A program made the position numbers and the translations under genes. The notes beneath the pieces were generated by a model. It had not been told where the DNA came from. It ran no database searches and worked only from the letters and a program-made list of their open reading frames with translations. From AV17 sp046262735 (GTDB taxonomy: Bacteria; Verrucomicrobiota; Verrucomicrobiia; Chthoniobacterales; UBA10450), in NCBI GenBank assembly GCA_046262735.1, contig JBHEMD010000187.1:1-17130 (forward strand): 17,130 bases of DNA, in the 5' to 3' direction. Below are positions 14,958 to 17,130 of the stretch, one piece after another (within the stretch, counting starts at the first letter, position 1; each line of letters begins with the position of its first letter).

Positions 14958-15936
14958 TTCCGCGGCGCCCCAATCGAGGACGAGGACACAATCCCCGGCC
15001 CAATACGTCGCGCTGCCTTTGCTGCGCTCTTATCAAAATCATCTCCTTGTCCGCGCTGAGATAAACGGCAAACCCGCCATGCTCGGCGTCGATACCGGCG
15101 CGCCGGTCAGCGCGATCGCGCTCAATAAGCGTCAGTACTTCCGACTCAGCGGTATTTCGAGCAACTCCAAATTGCCGGCCCGTCTGCAAATCAACGGCGC
15201 CTACAATAATGTGGCCATCGCCCGGCAATTTCGCCTGGGCGCTCTGAACCTCGTGGATGAGCCCGTGGTGACTGTCGATCTTAGCGGCTCGAGCCGTGCC
15301 GCGCGCGTGCGACACGAGGAGGAAATCGATGGCATTCTCGGCGCGGACATTCTTTTTCCCACCCAGGCAGTGCTCGATTGCCAAAGACAGCTGCTCTTTT
15401 TGAAAATTGATCCCGACGCGCGCGGCACGGCGCCCGGCGTTCAATACGGCGGCTTGAAGAAGATGCCCTTGCGCGTGAGCGAGGGTTACAATCTTTATGT
15501 TGACGGGGCGATTAACGGCGCGCCGGCCCGACTCATGGTTGATACAGGCGCATTTGCGACGTTGCTGCACCGCGGATTTGTCCGGCAAATGCGGATCCCG
15601 CTACACGAGACACCGTTTGCCTCCTCGGCGGTAAATCTGAAACAGCGCGGCGTAGAGGTGGCGCGGATTCGGCGGCTCTCGGTGGGGACTGTCGATATTG
15701 TCGGCAAAGATGTTGGGGTCGTCGATCTCGACGGACTGATCCATCACGGGCTGTTGCATTCATCGCCGCCGGTGGTGGGCCTGCTTGGCGCCGAGATTCT
15801 GCGGTCCCATCACGCGATCATCGATTTCGGAACGCGTACCTTGTATATGCGTTCGCGCGGCGATCAGCCCCGCACTCGCACCGGGCGGGACTCGCGCGAC
15901 GTAGGCGCGATCGAGCGCAATTTGTTCGCGGAATAG
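14884..15936 (+). CDS. Exported retropepsin-like aspartyl protease with two tandem DTG domains
   Basis: This 350-residue protein begins with a probable Sec signal peptide: ILVSVFAVIGFGAA at 10-23 is the hydrophobic core, and cleavage is likely after ADSSAA, giving a periplasmic or secreted protein. Two homologous halves follow. Half one has GKPAMLGVDTGAPVSAI with D70-T-G72 and ends with GILGADIL (150-157). Half two has GAPARLMVDTGAFATLL with D220-T-G222 and ends with GLLGAEIL (299-306). The two DTG triads are exactly 150 residues apart, showing internal duplication. Retropepsins work as dimers with one Asp from each subunit, so one chain here could make a complete active site. The substrate is unknown. 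It is divergent from the permeases and converges on the PH-domain gene. The start has no ribosome-binding site. Confidence 0.85.
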   Translation: MSARAYCGQILVSVFAVIGFGAADSSAAPQSRTRTQSPAQYVALPLLRSYQNHLLVRAEINGKPAMLGVDTGAPVSAIALNKRQYFRLSGISSNSKLPARLQINGAYNNVAIARQFRLGALNLVDEPVVTVDLSGSSRAARVRHEEEIDGILGADILFPTQAVLDCQRQLLFLKIDPDARGTAPGVQYGGLKKMPLRVSEGYNLYVDGAINGAPARLMVDTGAFATLLHRGFVRQMRIPLHETPFASSAVNLKQRGVEVARIRRLSVGTVDIVGKDVGVVDLDGLIHHGLLHSSPPVVGLLGAEILRSHHAIIDFGTRTLYMRSRGDQPRTRTGRDSRDVGAIERNLFAE

Positions 15937-15965
15937 CTCCCGACCGGCTCCGGCACAATTATTCC
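15930..15965. terminator. Possible bidirectional hairpin between the protease and PH-domain genes
   Basis: GGAATA (15930-15935) and TATTCC (15960-15965) are inverted and span both stop codons of two converging genes; the interior has a GC-rich CCGG pair. The stem is only six bases and partly AT, and there is no T-run, so the terminator role is tentative. Confidence 0.22.
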
Positions 15966-16459
15966 ACGTCGATCTCGCGCACGGCTTTGTCGCGCCGAAT
16001 GATCTCGACTTGATTGCGGATCTTATCACCCAACCCGACGGCGCCTGGAACGGCGTGGACTAGCACGAACGGCGACGAAGCGTCCGAAGTATTGAGTTGC
16101 ACGTTTTCGATTCCGACAACCCGATACAGAAACGGCTGCCGTGTTTCGAGATCTTTGACCCGATACAATTCGAGCGTGTCGGTCACCTTGCTCAAGATCC
16201 CCCGACTGATTTTGATGCGCTCAGTCGTGAGCTCGTACACCTTGGTCTTCGTTTCGAGGTAACGCACAAACGCGATGAAGAGCGGCACAACCAGCAAGAT
16301 CAACAGGTACGGGCTCAAGCTTCGCAGTTGCGGTGAAGCGGCGCGCGATGCAACGGCGTAACTCAATACGACAATGACGCAGCCAATCAGAGCAAGAGCA
16401 TACCGTCCGAAATTTTTCCATTGCGACGAGGTGCCGCGCCAGACCATCTCTTCCGCCAT
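15959..16459 (-). CDS. Membrane-anchored bacterial PH-domain protein (bPH2/YdbS-like)
   Basis: This 166-residue protein starts EEMVWRGTSSQWKNFG, the usual opening of bacterial PH (DUF304) proteins. It has two membrane helices at about 18-37 and 49-66, then a PH-like beta domain: YELTTERIKISRGILSKVTDTLELYRVKDLETRQP is the core signature, continuing with GIENVQLNT. Function is poorly known for the family; the name reflects a fold, and no lipid ligand can be claimed. ATG 16459 is only 17 bp from the divergent nucleotidyltransferase start, and a second Met at residue 5 is an alternative. It converges with the protease gene. Confidence 0.88.
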   Translation of the reverse strand: MAEEMVWRGTSSQWKNFGRYALALIGCVIVVLSYAVASRAASPQLRSLSPYLLILLVVPLFIAFVRYLETKTKVYELTTERIKISRGILSKVTDTLELYRVKDLETRQPFLYRVVGIENVQLNTSDASSPFVLVHAVPGAVGLGDKIRNQVEIIRRDKAVREIDVE

Positions 16460-16476
16460 GGCCGATTGTTAGTCCG

Positions 16477-17130
16477 ATGCCGCAAATTACTCAAGCGTTC
16501 GTCCTTGGTGCCGGATTAGGCACGCGCCTGCGCCCGCTGACCGATGATCTGCCCAAGCCGCTCGTGCCGATTTTTCAAAAACCGCTCATCACTTTCGCGC
16601 TCGACCAGTTGATCGACAACGGCGCGGCGAACCTCTTCGTCAACACTCATCATCAACCCGATCGGTTCGGTGAGGTTTTTCCCGCGTCGACATACCGCGA
16701 CCGGCGCATCCAATTTTTCCACGAGCCGGTTCTGCTCGAGACGGCGGGCGGCATTGCGAACATCGCGGATGCGCTGAGCAATGAGCCGCTCCTGGTTTAT
16801 AACGGCGACATTCTCACCAACCTCCCGCTCGCTCCTTTGATCGACAATCACTTTCGAGAAAACAATATTGTCACCCTCGCGCTCCGTTCGGGCGGCGGAC
16901 CGAGACATATCGCTCTCGATCGAAGCAGCGGCCGCGTTCTGGATATTCACAATCTACTCGGCACAGGCGCGCCCGAAGAATTCGTTTTCACCGGGATCTA
17001 CATTGTCGATCGAAAATTTGTCGATCTTTTGGAGCGCGGTGTGAAGCGCTCAGTTATCCCGCATTTTCTGGAGTTGATCCGGCGGCGCGAAAAACTCGGC
17101 GGCCTCGTGATCGACGGGGGACATTGGTGG
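16477..17130 (+). CDS. Sugar-phosphate nucleotidyltransferase, C-terminus cut by the window edge
   Basis: The visible 218 residues are the N-terminal catalytic domain of an NTP_transferase family enzyme that joins a sugar 1-phosphate to a nucleotide. LGAGLGTRLRPLTDDLPKPLVPI near 10-32 is the nucleotide-binding signature. EPVLLETAGGIANIAD and VYNGDIL (metal-binding Asp) follow. The overall look resembles MurU-type or heptose/mannose 1-phosphate nucleotidyltransferases, and the sugar cannot be decided. No stop codon is reached before the edge. The start is ATG 16477, 17 bp from the start of the divergent PH-domain gene, so its promoter must lie partly within that gene. Confidence 0.9.
   Translation, partial: MPQITQAFVLGAGLGTRLRPLTDDLPKPLVPIFQKPLITFALDQLIDNGAANLFVNTHHQPDRFGEVFPASTYRDRRIQFFHEPVLLETAGGIANIADALSNEPLLVYNGDILTNLPLAPLIDNHFRENNIVTLALRSGGGPRHIALDRSSGRVLDIHNLLGTGAPEEFVFTGIYIVDRKFVDLLERGVKRSVIPHFLELIRRREKLGGLVIDGGHWW

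Noticed and set aside
14845..15588. 247-codon minus-strand ORF opposite the protease
   Set aside because: The plus strand encodes a signal peptide and two DTG domains; the antisense protein shows no recognisable motif.

Overview
The window looks like an ordinary chromosomal segment of a fairly GC-rich Gram-negative bacterium. Evidence for an LPS-type envelope is an RfaE2-type heptose adenylyltransferase and two genes for activated or modified sugars at the window edges. The combination of a DUF4912 protein, a dispersed GC-rich palindromic repeat, weak Shine-Dalgarno signals and GTG starts is compatible with Verrucomicrobiota, possibly a soil Chthoniobacterales relative. That assignment is an impression from gene content and was not tested by any search.

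Layout. 1-2816 (minus): a left-truncated NAD-dependent sugar epimerase with a zinc-ribbon-like insert, then a 78-bp palindromic repeat, a TIGR04282-type GT-A transferase, a SAM methyltransferase and a possible small Cys-rich protein. 3072-8788 (plus): metF, a TVP38/DedA-like membrane protein, cytidine deaminase, mnmG, plsY and gpsA. From the membrane protein onwards spacing is tight, with an 8-bp overlap at cdd/mnmG and a 4-bp overlap at plsY/gpsA. 8797-10738 (minus): a three-gene operon, lipid kinase, rfaE2 and purN, joined by two ATGA overlaps. A second copy of the palindromic repeat lies just upstream. 10841-11611 (plus): a DUF4912 protein. 11668-14712 (minus): two different APC-superfamily amino acid permeases in tandem. 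14884-15936 (plus): an exported protein with two retropepsin-like aspartyl protease domains. 15959-16459 (minus): a membrane-anchored bacterial PH-domain protein. 16477 to the right edge (plus): the start of a sugar-phosphate nucleotidyltransferase.

How the genes fit together. PlsY and GpsA are consecutive needs of phospholipid synthesis: GpsA makes sn-glycerol 3-phosphate and PlsY acylates it. The lipid kinase may also act on membrane lipids. RfaE2, the epimerase and the nucleotidyltransferase supply sugars for envelope glycans. MetF and PurN both touch one-carbon folate metabolism but are not in one operon. MnmG, Cdd and PurN are housekeeping nucleotide or tRNA functions.

I saw no rRNA, tRNA, CRISPR array, insertion sequence, prophage or defence island. 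I did not find a convincing new system. The items most worth a second look are the repeat family (one copy supplies the stop codon of a gene), the small Cys-rich ORF with a palindrome over its ribosome-binding site, the tandem double-DTG protease with a short overlapping leader ORF, and the zinc-ribbon-like insert in the epimerase.
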